Origin: Streptomyces barkulensis | Lineage (GTDB): Bacteria; Actinomycetota; Actinomycetes; Streptomycetales; Streptomycetaceae | DNA length: 64,000 nucleotides | Reading direction: 5' to 3' | Assembly: GCF_002843305.1 (NCBI RefSeq) | Contig: NZ_PGSG01000027.1 | Coordinates: 44,640-108,639 of the forward strand | In this document: positions 19,166-32,825 of the stretch, in pieces | Numbering within the stretch: the first letter of the stretch is position 1 | How the letters are laid out: each line of letters opens with the position of its first letter | Position numbers and translations under genes: made by a program | Notes under the pieces: generated by a model | Told to the model about the DNA's origin: nothing | The model's input: only the letters and a program-made list of their open reading frames with translations | Database searches by the model: none

Positions 19166-19651
19166 GTGAGCACGCCACCGTTCCCGAAGCCGATCCCGTT
19201 CGCCGAGCCCTGGGAGTACGAGCTGCGCTTCCCCCGCGACCCGCGCGGTCCGGGGATCGCCAGAAGGACCCTGCGGGCCGTACTGGCCGCGCACGGGCTG
19301 CTCGAACTGGCCGGCCGGGCGGAACTGCTGACCTCGGAGCTGGCCACCAACTCCGTCAGGTACGGCGAGCACGCCGCCGCCGTGACGCTGCGGTGGCTCC
19401 ATCCCGTCCTGCGGGTCAGCGTGCGGGACGCCGGGCCCGGCGGGGTGCCCGTGCCGTCCTCGTCCCCGCCGCCTCCCGACCGGGAGGGCGGGCGGGGGCT
19501 GCTCATCCTCGACGTGCTCGCCGACCGCTGGGGCGACTGCCCGGCCGGGGGCGGGTCCGCCGGACCGGGCGGGCCGGCCGGCAAGACCCTCTGGTTCGAA
19601 CTGCTCTGGGGCGGGCCCCCGCACCCGTCCGACCTGGTGCCCGCCGCCTGA
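19166..19651 (+). CDS. ATP-binding protein, HATPase_c (anti-sigma-factor kinase-like)
   Basis: This 161-residue protein is a single GHKL ATPase domain of the RsbW/SpoIIAB-like type common in Streptomyces. The N-box is LLTSELATNSVRYG (near 55-68), the G1-like box VRDAGPGG, and the G2-like GGRGLLILDVLADRWG. It probably binds or phosphorylates an unknown partner. It is divergent from the XRE-DUF397 pair; these three families are found together repeatedly. The GTG at 19166 has GGAGG 5 bases upstream. A longer frame to 19022 lacks a site. Confidence 0.87.
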   Translation: MSTPPFPKPIPFAEPWEYELRFPRDPRGPGIARRTLRAVLAAHGLLELAGRAELLTSELATNSVRYGEHAAAVTLRWLHPVLRVSVRDAGPGGVPVPSSSPPPPDREGGRGLLILDVLADRWGDCPAGGGSAGPGGPAGKTLWFELLWGGPPHPSDLVPAA

Positions 19652-19682
19652 CGGGGAGCCGACCGCGCCCGGCGGGCGCGGG

Positions 19683-20558
<876 letters not shown>

Positions 20559-20758
20559 GATCTGCTTCCTTGCCGGGGAGGGCCTGGGCCGGACGGGTAC
20601 CACGCCGCCCCGGCGGCCATGCCCTTGTCCGGTCCGCCGGGCGGGGGCTTGCCCGGGGCTCCCGGCGGGCACCCGAACGGATCAGCCGGAGGGTGCGGCG
20701 AGGGCGCCGCGCCCATACTGACGCCACCGGCCCGACCCCGAGCGACGCGGAGGTCCTC

Positions 20759-21604
20759 ATGGGAACCAAGATCCCGTCCGACTCCAGGCTCTCCCGGAAC
20801 CGCGCCACCCTCGCCCACAAGGTGCGCTACGCGATCGGCCACCCCGAGCGCGTCCCCGCCCATCTGCGCCGGGCCGCCCGCGACGCCTGGCTGCGGGCGA
20901 GGTACCGCGACGACCACATCGGGTACTACCGGGCCGTGATGGCCTCCGACGCCGCCCGCAGCCCGGAGGCGGCGGTCGGCGGCAGGCCGTCGTACGAGCG
21001 GTGGCTGGCCCTCGGGCGGATGCAGTTCGACTATCTGCTGGAGCACGGGCTGAGGCCGGACGACCGGATGCTGGAGATCGGCTGCGGCAACCTGCGGGCC
21101 GGCCGGCTGTTCATCGACCACCTCGACCCCGGCCACTACTACGGGATCGACATATCGCCCCACATCCTGATCGAGGCCAAGCGGACCGTCGTGCGCCACG
21201 GGCTCCAGGCCAAACTGCCCCATCTGGCGATCGCCGACGACCTGACCTTCGACTTCCTGCCCGAGGGGCACTTCACGGTCGTCCACGCCCACAGCGTGTT
21301 CTCCCACTCGCCGCTGGACGTCGTCGACCAGTGCCTGGAGAACGTGGGGCGGATCCTCGCCCCGGGCGGCTTCTTCGACTTCACCTTCGACCGCACCGAG
21401 GGCCGCGAGCACCACGTGCTGCGCGAGGACTTCTACTACCGCACCGAGACGCTGACCGACCTCGCGGCCAGCCACGGCCTGACGGCGCGTCTCATGGACG
21501 ACTGGGAACGGCTCCCGCACGGCCAGTCCAAGATCCGCGTCACCCGGCCGGCCCCGGACCGGGCGGCGGCGGGCGGACCGGAGCCGGAGCGCAGCCCGGT
21601 GTAG
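20759..21604 (+). CDS. Class I SAM-dependent methyltransferase
   Basis: This 281-residue protein has a Rossmann methyltransferase core from about residue 90: motif I MLEIGCGNLRAG, YYGIDIS, motif IV-like FTVVHAHSVFSHSP, and GRILAPGGFFDFTF. The basic N-terminal 60 residues (HKVRYAIGHPERVPAHLRRAA) are probably a substrate or membrane-surface contact. The acceptor is unknown. ATG 20759 is preceded by GCGGAGG. The gene stands alone between two minus-strand genes. Confidence 0.86.
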   Translation: MGTKIPSDSRLSRNRATLAHKVRYAIGHPERVPAHLRRAARDAWLRARYRDDHIGYYRAVMASDAARSPEAAVGGRPSYERWLALGRMQFDYLLEHGLRPDDRMLEIGCGNLRAGRLFIDHLDPGHYYGIDISPHILIEAKRTVVRHGLQAKLPHLAIADDLTFDFLPEGHFTVVHAHSVFSHSPLDVVDQCLENVGRILAPGGFFDFTFDRTEGREHHVLREDFYYRTETLTDLAASHGLTARLMDDWERLPHGQSKIRVTRPAPDRAAAGGPEPERSPV

Positions 21605-21607
21605 CCC

Positions 21608-21627
21608 GCGCACGGGCGCCCGTGCGC
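21608..21627. terminator. 20-bp perfect palindrome between convergent genes
   Basis: GCGCACGGGC meets its inverted copy with no spacer, 4 bases after the methyltransferase stop and 15 bases before the stop of the channel-like gene on the other strand. It probably serves as a two-way terminator. Confidence 0.6.
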
Positions 21628-21641
21628 CCGGCCCGGACCGT

Positions 21642-23705
21642 TCACGGCGCGGGGGCCGGGCTCCCCGCGCCCGCGCCGCCGGCGCCGTTCGCATCAGCGG
21701 CGCCCGCCCCGCAAGGGTCCTCGCCGGAGAGCAGGACGCCCAGGCCCTCGCGGGTGGCGGCCACCACCACGCGGTCGCCGGCCGTCAGCACGTAGCCGTC
21801 GTGCAGCCGCCAGGCGAGGTCGCCGGTGAGGGTGTAGGTGCGGGCGCCGGAGGTGAGGGAGCCCAGGTCGGCGCGGCGGCGGTCGGGCGGGGCGGTGTCC
21901 AGGGCCAGGATCCGCCAGGAGCCGGGGCGGAACGCCTCGCCGACGGTGCGGCCCTCCAGCAGCCGGTTGCCCTCCACCGAGACCGCGGCGAAGACCAGCA
22001 CCCGGCGGCCCACGGGGATGGCGCCCAGCACCTGGCGGCCCATCATGGCGCCGGCGAAGGCCGGTGCCGCCAGCGCCGAGACGCTGCGGCTGCGGGTCTG
22101 CGCGCCGGGGTAGGTGTCGCGCAGCGTGCGGTAGACGGTGGCGGCGAACTCGTCGTCGAACAGGCGCATCACCACCCGCAGGTCGGGGTTGACCTGGCGG
22201 GCGTAGAGCGTGGCCTCCAGATTGGTGCCGCTGTCGCTGGTCAGCGCCAGCAGGGCGCGGCTGCGCGCTATTCCCGCCTCCTCCAGCACCCCGTCCTCGG
22301 TGACGTCCGCGATCAGGGTCGGCACCCGGCGCGCGCGGGCGGTGGCGATGCCGCGGGCCTCGTCGTCGCGCTCGATGCACACCACGGGGATGCCCAGTTC
22401 CAGCAGCTGGTCCAGTACACGGGTGCCGACCTTGCCCAGGCCCAGCAGGACGACGTGCCGCTCGATGCCGCGCGGCGGGGGCGGCAGGGTGGCGGCCCGG
22501 CGGAAGGTGCCGTAGCTCTCCAGCACGACGGCGAACATCAGCGGCAGCAGCGCGGTGCCCGCCAGCCCGCCCAGCAGTTGCAGGACCTGCTCCCCGGTGC
22601 CGCCCTCCAGTTCGGGTTCGTTGATGGACATCACGTTGAGCAGGGTGATGTAGGCGGCGTGCAGCGGCGTCTCGCGGGTGACGTACCAGTTCGCGGCGGC
22701 GAGCAGGACGACCACCGCGGTGAGCCCGAGCAGGGCGGCCCGCAGCTTCCGGGAGAAGAAGCTGCCCACCGGTAACCGCGGCACGCGGGGAGCGGGGGCG
22801 CCGGCCCGGTCGGGGCGGCGGGTGATCGCCTCCAGGACGACGGTGCCGCGCTCGTCCGGCAGCCCTTCCAGCTCGCGCGGGTCGGGCAGCAGTACGGGGC
22901 CGTCGTGGTCCTCGGGGTCGGTGTAGACGTCGCCCTCGTCGGAGTCCGGGGAGTCGGGCAGCAGGGCCAGGGTGCACAGCGGGTCGCGGCGGTCGGCGGT
23001 GCCCACGGTGCGCTCCTTGGCCCGCAGCAGCAGCCCGCCGGCGTGGATGACCTTGCTGGTGCCCACCACGGCCGCCGCCACCATGGAGGGGGCGGCGGTG
23101 TCCGCGTCGGACAGGACGGTGGTGGAGGCGTCCACGGCCCTCTGGTCCAGGCCGGGGACGCAGGCTGCGATGGTCCGGTCGAGCAGGTCTTCCAGATAGC
23201 TGCCCAGGGTCCGGTTGAACATCCGGATGACCAGGCGCAGTTCGGGGTTGATGCGGCGGGCGCGCAGGGCGGTGTGGATGTTGAGCTGGTCGTCGCCGGA
23301 GGTCAGCGCCAGGGCGGCGGCGTGTTCGATGCCCGCCTCCCGCAGCGCCTCGTCGTCGGGTATCTGGGCCTCCACCGCCCGTACGTCCAGGCACCGGTCG
23401 CCGACCAGCGCGGCGATCTGCGGGCCCTGGTCGCCGCCGCGCAGCGAGGGCAGGACGACGGTGACCTTCTGGCCGTAGACGGAGGCGAGTTCGCGCACCA
23501 GCCGCTGGGACAGCGAGTTGTCGCCGCACACGACCATGTGGCCGAAGTGCCCGCCGTCCTGCCGCGGGCCGTCCTGCCGCGGGCCGCCCTGCGGAGGGAC
23601 GGCGGGAACGGGAGCGGCGGGGACGGAGACGCCGGGAGCGGAGACGGCGGCGTGGGCGGGCGCGGAGGGTTCCGGCCGAGGGGGCTGCGGTACGGGAGCG
23701 GCCAT
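21642..23705 (-). CDS. CASTOR/POLLUX-like ion-channel protein with two RCK (TrkA-N) domains
   Basis: The product is 687 residues. An Ala/Pro-rich N-terminus leads into a first NAD-binding RCK-type domain (from about 55: GHMVVCGDNSLSQRLVREL), then a hydrophobic region at about 335-430 with a pore-like stretch (AAYITLLNVMSINEPE, LLGGLAGTALLPLMFAVVL). A second RCK domain follows (HVVLLGLGKVGTRVLDQLLELG), and a C-terminal TrkA-C-like domain. The architecture fits the CASTOR/POLLUX/YugO-like channel group; K+ transport is likely but ion choice is not shown. It is divergent from the SDR gene. The repeated PRQDG in the N-terminus is a small in-frame duplication. Confidence 0.8.
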   Translation of the reverse strand: MAAPVPQPPRPEPSAPAHAAVSAPGVSVPAAPVPAVPPQGGPRQDGPRQDGGHFGHMVVCGDNSLSQRLVRELASVYGQKVTVVLPSLRGGDQGPQIAALVGDRCLDVRAVEAQIPDDEALREAGIEHAAALALTSGDDQLNIHTALRARRINPELRLVIRMFNRTLGSYLEDLLDRTIAACVPGLDQRAVDASTTVLSDADTAAPSMVAAAVVGTSKVIHAGGLLLRAKERTVGTADRRDPLCTLALLPDSPDSDEGDVYTDPEDHDGPVLLPDPRELEGLPDERGTVVLEAITRRPDRAGAPAPRVPRLPVGSFFSRKLRAALLGLTAVVVLLAAANWYVTRETPLHAAYITLLNVMSINEPELEGGTGEQVLQLLGGLAGTALLPLMFAVVLESYGTFRRAATLPPPPRGIERHVVLLGLGKVGTRVLDQLLELGIPVVCIERDDEARGIATARARRVPTLIADVTEDGVLEEAGIARSRALLALTSDSGTNLEATLYARQVNPDLRVVMRLFDDEFAATVYRTLRDTYPGAQTRSRSVSALAAPAFAGAMMGRQVLGAIPVGRRVLVFAAVSVEGNRLLEGRTVGEAFRPGSWRILALDTAPPDRRRADLGSLTSGARTYTLTGDLAWRLHDGYVLTAGDRVVVAATREGLGVLLSGEDPCGAGAADANGAGGAGAGSPAPAP

Positions 23706-23784
23706 GAGGCCTCATTCGATCACGCCCGCCGCGGTGGACGGCACCATTCCCGCCACCGGGGACGGCGGATGGGACGATGTGCGC

Positions 23785-24470
23785 ATGGGAACGCATGTGA
23801 TCACCGGGGCGGGCTCCGGCATCGGAGCCGAGATCGCCGAGCGCCTGCTGGAGCGGGGCGAGGAGCTGTGGCTGCCGGCGCGGAACGCGGGCCGTGCCAG
23901 GGAACTGACCGAACGCTTCCCCGGCGCCCGCACCCTCGTCGCGGACCTGGCCGAGCCCGAGAGGCTGTCGTGGGCGCTGTCCCACCAGGAACTGCCGGAG
24001 CGGGTGGACTCGCTGCTGCACGTCGCCGGGGTGGTGGACCTGGGGAAGGTCGGTGAGCTGACGCCGAAGGTCTGGAACGCGACCCTGGCGGTCAACCTCG
24101 TCGGCCCGGCCGAGCTGACCCGGCTGCTGCTGCCCCAGCTCCGCCTGGCCCACGGCCATGTGGTCTTCGTCAACTCCGGCGCGGGCCTGAACGCCAACGC
24201 CGACTGGGGCGCGTACGCGGCCAGCAAGCACGGGCTGAAGGCGCTGGCCGACTCGCTGCGCGCGGAGGAGGGCGGCGCCGGGGTGCGGGTGACCTCCGTC
24301 TACCCGGGCCGCACCGCCACGCCCATGCAGGCCAAGGTGCACCGGCAGGAGGGCAGGGAGTACGACCCGGCGCGCTGGATCCCCCCGTCCGCGGTGGCGA
24401 CCGCCGTCCTGACCGCCCTCGACCTGCCCGCGGGCTCGGAGATCACCGACCTGAGGGTGAGGCCGTCGGC

Positions 24471-24474
<4 letters not shown>
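23785..24474 (+). CDS. Short-chain dehydrogenase/reductase
   Basis: This 229-residue classical SDR has the cofactor site TGAGSGIG at about 6-13, an NN-type LLHVAGVVDLG strand, and catalytic Ser (VNSGAG) and YAASK (Tyr and Lys). The substrate is unknown. ATG 23785 is chosen; a GTG two codons before is equally possible. The stop overlaps the GTG of the MetE-like gene (GTGA), so the two are translated together. Confidence 0.88.
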
Positions 24475-27705
<3,231 letters not shown>

Positions 27706-27931
27706 CGGAGCGTCGGCGGCGGTGGTGCCACCGCCGCCAAATCCCTTTTCGGCCAAAGCCGTTGACTGAGTGATGAGGAGAGGCTGCGCGGCGCTTATCA
27801 GACGGACGCGATCGACCGGTCGGCATTCGGGCAACCCCGATCGATCACTGCCCAGCCGGCCGTCCGCGCCCTACTGTTGACGGGGTGCGCCTGCCGTGGC
27901 GTGGGCACCGACGGCTGTGAGAGGGACGCGC

Positions 27932-30121
27932 ATGCAGCACAAACCCCGGGACCGGGGACAGCGGTGGCTCCGCCACGGGCGGCCCCGACCGATCTCCGCC
28001 CCGCCGGGCGACGGCCCCGACGGCGCGCCGAAGCTGCAGCGCGTCGCCTCCCTGGAGGTCCCCGGGCTCTCCCGCGCGGTCGTCGCGGTCGCCGCCGCCG
28101 CGCTGGCCGCCGGGATCCACCGGGTGGTCTCCGAAGGGCACGCGCTCTTCCCCAGCGGCACGGCGGGCTGGTCCTTCGCCCTCCTCACCGGCCTCATCGT
28201 CGGCCATCTGGTCGCCCTCGGCCGCGACCGCTGGTGGGGCGGCACCGGCTCCGGCGCCGCCCTCACCCTGGCCATCCTGCTGCTGTACGGCTGGATCCCG
28301 GCCACCCTGGTCAGCCTCGCGGTGGTGGTCCTGGTCGGCGCGGCCCGGCGGCACCGCTGGCGCCAGGCACTGCGGCACGGCGCGGTGGACATCCTCGGCA
28401 TCGGCGCCGCGGCGCTGTGCCTGGCGGCCTTCGGCGTGCACCCCTCGGTGGAGCAGCCCTGGCGCCCGGCCGCCTGGAGCGTGTACGCGCTCCCCGAGGT
28501 CCTCCTGGCCGCCGCCGCCTACCTGCTCGTCACCCGGACACTGCTGTGGTACATCCTCGCCCCGCGCCAGGCGGGCCTGCCCACCGTCGCCCGCACCGCC
28601 CTGGCGCGGCAGGGACTGGTCGCCCTCGCGCTGCTGGCCATCTCCCCGCTGATCGTCGTGGTCGCCGTCCACATGCCGCTGCTGCTGCCGCTGTTCTCCG
28701 TGCCGCTGGTCTCGCTGGACTCCGCCCTGTGGATCGCCCGCGCCCGCGCCGAGGAACAGCTGCGCGACCCCCTCACCGGACTCGCCAACCGCCAGTGGCT
28801 GCTGGAGCGCACCTGGTCCGCCCTGGACGAGGCGGACCGGCTGGGCGCCCGCTCCGCCCTCGTCCTCATCGACCTCGACCGCTTCCGCTCGGTCAACGAC
28901 ACCCTCGGCCATCTGGCGGGCGACCGGCTGCTGCTGCAGATCGCCGACCGGCTGCGGACGGCGCTGCCCCGCGGCGCCGAGGTGGCCCGGCTCGGCGGCG
29001 ACGAGTTCGCCGTACTGCTTCCGTTCGCCGACTCGCCCACCAGCGCCCAGCGCATCGCCCGCGCGCTCGTCGGCGTCCTCGGCTCGCCGCTGGACCTGGA
29101 CGGGCTGACCCTGGAACTGGAGGCCAGTGCCGGGGTCGCGGTCTTCCCCGACCACGCCGGCGAGGCGGAGGGCCTGCTGCGCCGCGCCGACGTCGCGATG
29201 TACCAGGCCAAGCGCGACCGCAGCGGTGTGGAGGTCTACGAGGCCACCCGCGACGGCAACACACCCGACCGGCTGGGCCTGCTGGGCGACCTGCGCCGCG
29301 CCCTGGACGCGGGCGAGGTCGAGCTGCACTACCAGCCCAAGGTCTCCTTCGACGGCTCCGTCTGCGGCCTGGAGGCGCTGGTGCGCTGGGTGCACCCCGA
29401 GCGGGGCAGGGTGCCCCCGGACGAGTTCATCGCCATCGCCGAGTCCTCCGGCCTGATGCCGCGCCTGACCGACTACGTGCTGGAGACCGCGCTCGCCCAG
29501 GTCGCCCGCTGGCGCTCCCGGGGCCTGACCGTGCCGGTCGCCGTCAACGTCTCGCCCCGCGACGTCCACAGCCCCGGCTTCGCCGGATCGGTGGCCGCCC
29601 GGCTGGCCCGGCACGGCGTCCCGGCCGGGGCGCTCCAGCTGGAGATCACCGAGCACGTCCTGCTGGAGGACCCGCAGCAGGCCGCCGACACCCTCGCCGC
29701 GCTCACCGGCCACGGGGTGCGGATGTCGCTGGACGACTTCGGCACCGGCTACTCCTCCCTGGTGCACCTGCGCAGACTGCCGGTGAGCGAGCTGAAGATC
29801 GACCGCTCCTTCGTGGCACGCCTGGCGGTGGACGCCGAGGACGCCGAGATCGTGCGCTGCACGGTGGACCTCGCGCACTCCCTGGGCCTGCTCGTCGTCG
29901 CCGAGGGCGTGGAGGACGACGAGACCTGGGAGCGCCTGCGCGATCTGGGCTGCGACGCCGTGCAGGGCTGGCTGGTGTCGGCCGCGATGCCCCCCGCCGA
30001 GGCCACCGCCTGGCTGCGGGCGCGCGACGGGGCGCCGCCGCCGGTCGAGGCGGCGCACCCCGCGCTGCCGGGTCCGGCCGGGAAGACCGCCCCGGGGCGC
30101 CGCGGACAGCCCGCGCGCTAG
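27932..30121 (+). CDS. Membrane-bound GGDEF-EAL c-di-GMP enzyme (RmdB-like)
   Basis: This 729-residue protein has about six membrane segments in residues 45-270, then GGDEF (active-type RLGGDEFAVL near 354) and EAL (GLEALVRWVHPE near 480, EITEHVLLEDP, DDFGTGYSSLVHLRRLP, VVAEGVE). The key phosphodiesterase residues are present, so both activities are possible. Position next to ligA and gatC matches the S. coelicolor RmdB phosphodiesterase gene as I recall it. ATG 27932 has GAGAGGGA upstream; a GTG 12 codons earlier lacks this. The TAG stop falls inside the terminal repeat of the MITE-like element at 30119, so the C-terminal tail could differ from relatives lacking the insertion. Confidence 0.9.
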   Translation: MQHKPRDRGQRWLRHGRPRPISAPPGDGPDGAPKLQRVASLEVPGLSRAVVAVAAAALAAGIHRVVSEGHALFPSGTAGWSFALLTGLIVGHLVALGRDRWWGGTGSGAALTLAILLLYGWIPATLVSLAVVVLVGAARRHRWRQALRHGAVDILGIGAAALCLAAFGVHPSVEQPWRPAAWSVYALPEVLLAAAAYLLVTRTLLWYILAPRQAGLPTVARTALARQGLVALALLAISPLIVVVAVHMPLLLPLFSVPLVSLDSALWIARARAEEQLRDPLTGLANRQWLLERTWSALDEADRLGARSALVLIDLDRFRSVNDTLGHLAGDRLLLQIADRLRTALPRGAEVARLGGDEFAVLLPFADSPTSAQRIARALVGVLGSPLDLDGLTLELEASAGVAVFPDHAGEAEGLLRRADVAMYQAKRDRSGVEVYEATRDGNTPDRLGLLGDLRRALDAGEVELHYQPKVSFDGSVCGLEALVRWVHPERGRVPPDEFIAIAESSGLMPRLTDYVLETALAQVARWRSRGLTVPVAVNVSPRDVHSPGFAGSVAARLARHGVPAGALQLEITEHVLLEDPQQAADTLAALTGHGVRMSLDDFGTGYSSLVHLRRLPVSELKIDRSFVARLAVDAEDAEIVRCTVDLAHSLGLLVVAEGVEDDETWERLRDLGCDAVQGWLVSAAMPPAEATAWLRARDGAPPPVEAAHPALPGPAGKTAPGRRGQPAR

Positions 30122-30293
30122 GCCCTGTCTGACAAATCCCGCCTGCTCCGCGGCGTCTGGCACGCACGCTCGCTGCGTTGTCGATCGTCGGCGCAGCACG
30201 CTGCGCTCTCCTCCTCCGCCTTGCGATCGCACGCACCAGACGCCGCGGAGCCCGCCCTTCGGGCGGACAGCGCTATTTGTCAGACAGGGCCTA
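30119..30293. mobile_element. 175-bp MITE-like element with 19-bp perfect terminal inverted repeats
   Basis: TAGGCCCTGTCTGACAAAT (30119-30137) is exactly inverted at 30275-30293. Inside, a second perfect inverted pair GCTCCGCGGCGTCTGG (30145-30160, 30236-30251) would fold the whole element into a long hairpin. No transposase frame fits inside. The outermost TA on each side can be read as a 2-base target duplication, which fits IS630/Tc1-like or some IS5-group (IS427-type) elements; the mobilising family is not established. The left end supplies the stop codon of the preceding c-di-GMP gene. Confidence 0.8.
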
Positions 30294-30570
30294 GACGCGC
30301 GGCAGCACGCGGCACCGCGGTCCGGGCGCCCGGACGGGGGCGAAGGCTGCTCCCCGCCCCCGTCCCGGCACCGCCGTGCGCCGCGGCCAAACTGTTAGCA
30401 TGCTGTTCTGCCCTCCGGGCAGCGGTCAGGACTTGGCCGCGCCCCGGCCGGAAGGCCGGGGGGAAAGCCGTCCCGCTCAGGAGACGGAGGAGTCACAGGA
30501 TCGGGGCGGACGGCGGGGAAGAGCCCGCCAAGCCCCGAAGGATCCACCACTCACCCCGAGGAATCGCTGC
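30294..30570 (+). promoter_or_regulatory. Leader and promoter region of gatCAB
   Basis: This is 277 bases without a gene. CAAACTGTTAGCATGC (30387-30403) is the only AT-leaning spot, and TAGCAT at 30396-30401 could be a -10 hexamer; no convincing -35 is seen. A short inverted repeat CCGGCCGGAAGGCCGG lies further on (about 30446-30461). GAGGA at 30559-30563 is the ribosome-binding site for gatC. Confidence 0.4.
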
Positions 30571-30867
30571 ATGCCTGGCATCACGCGCGAGGAGGTCGCC
30601 CACCTCGCCCGGCTGGCACGTCTGGAGCTGAAGGACGAAGAGCTCGACCACTTCGCCGGACAGCTCGACGACATCATCGGCGCGGTCGCCCGCGTCTCCG
30701 ACGTCGCCGACGAGGACGTACCGCCGACCTCCCACCCGCTGCCGCTGACCAACGTCATGCGCCCGGACGAGGTCCGTCCGTCGCTGACCCCCGAGCAGGC
30801 GCTCTCCGGCGCCCCGGCCCAGGAGCAGCAGCGTTTCAAGGTGCCGCAGATCCTGGGGGAGGAGTGA
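30571..30867 (+). CDS. gatC: Aspartyl/glutamyl-tRNA amidotransferase subunit C
   Basis: This is a 98-residue Gat[18 protein letters not shown], then [15 protein letters not shown], and the C-terminal [16 protein letters not shown]...[11 protein letters not shown]. It stabilises GatA in the complex that converts Glu-tRNA(Gln) and Asp-tRNA(Asn) to the amide forms. ATG 30571 has GAGGAATCG upstream. gatA follows within 5 bases. Confidence 0.96.
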   Translation: MPGITREEVAHLARLARLELKDEELDHFAGQLDDIIGAVARVSDVADEDVPPTSHPLPLTNVMRPDEVRPSLTPEQALSGAPAQEQQRFKVPQILGEE

Positions 30868-30872
30868 ACGCC

Positions 30873-32369
<1,497 letters not shown>

Positions 32370-32375
<6 letters not shown>

Positions 32376-32541
32376 GCGTCGCACGCGCGGCCACCGGGCC
32401 GCAGATGACATACGAGGCAGTACCTCTGCGCCGCGCGGGCGGAGAAGCGAACGGAGGCGGGCTGTGAGCGTCGCACGCGCGGCCACCGGGCCGCAGATGA
32501 CATACGAGGCAGTACCTCTGCGCCGCGCGGGCGGAGAAGCG
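32370..32541 (+). repeat. 92-bp-period tandem direct duplication after gatA
   Basis: 80 bases (32370-32449) recur without a mismatch at 32462-32541, joined by a 12-base spacer. Each copy begins CTGTGAGCGTCGCACGCG and ends GGCGGAGAAGCG. The same CTGTGAGCG is found a third time at 32554, where the next gene starts. Inside each copy CGCAGA can pair with TCTGCG around the coding stretch. The exact identity indicates a recent duplication or strong constraint. Confidence 0.9.
32372..32467 (+). CDS. Small ORF, copy 1 (31 residues), translationally coupled to gatA
   Basis: The GTG at 32372 overlaps the gatA stop (GTGA). The frame encodes 31 residues beginning [19 protein letters not shown], then [20 protein letters not shown] lies about 10 bases upstream, inside gatA. 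No family is recognised and no membrane segment is present. The next frame is a near copy differing only in the last five residues after GGEA. Either it is a real small protein linking gatA and its downstream neighbour, or the duplication simply preserves coupling of ribosomes through the gap. Confidence 0.5.
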
Positions 32542-32559
32542 GGAAAGGACAGGCTGTGA
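32464..32559 (+). CDS. Small ORF, copy 2 (31 residues)
   Basis: This is identical to copy 1 for the first 26 residues ([26 protein letters not shown]), then GKDRL. The GTG at 32464 overlaps the stop of copy 1, with GGAGG six bases upstream; its own stop overlaps the GTG of the 80-residue gene at 32556. The chain gatA, copy 1, copy 2, membrane gene is therefore joined by three successive GTGA overlaps. No function is known. Confidence 0.5.
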   Translation: MSVARAATGPQMTYEAVPLRRAGGEAGKDRL

Positions 32560-32798
32560 GCGCGCTGAAGAAGGCCAAGGGCTTCAAGAAGTCCCGGCCC
32601 GGCCTGTACCTGTCCATCGGCACCTCGCTCTTCGGCGCCTTCGGCGTCGTCAAGCAGATGCAGCTCGCCCGTCGGGAGGACGACAGGCTCCAGCTCCTGG
32701 ACGCCGTCGTCTCCGGCGCCGCGATCCTGACCAGCGTCGCCATCCTCGTCCGCGAGGTGCGGCGCCTGGACATCGACGACGTCCTCGCCGACGACTGA
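32556..32798 (+). CDS. Small conserved membrane protein between gatA and gatB
   Basis: This 80-residue protein has a basic N-terminus (SALKKAKGFKKSRPG), a hydrophobic segment LYLSIGTSLFGAFGVVKQM, a second weaker one (LLDAVVSGAAILTSVAILV) and an acidic end RRLDIDDVLADD. A gene of this size lies between gatA and gatB in other streptomycetes, as far as I recall; no function is known. GGAAAGGA lies six bases before GTG 32556. Conservation of position inside the gat operon suggests a link to translation or simply transcriptional hitch-hiking. Confidence 0.82.
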   Translation: MSALKKAKGFKKSRPGLYLSIGTSLFGAFGVVKQMQLARREDDRLQLLDAVVSGAAILTSVAILVREVRRLDIDDVLADD

Positions 32799-32825
32799 CC
32801 GCAGCGCCTGAAAGGTTTGACTTTC

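Noticed and set aside
27706..27931. BldD box upstream of the RmdB-like gene
   Set aside because: TTGACTGAGTGATGAGG fits only part of the consensus (wrong base at three fixed positions), so it is not listed.
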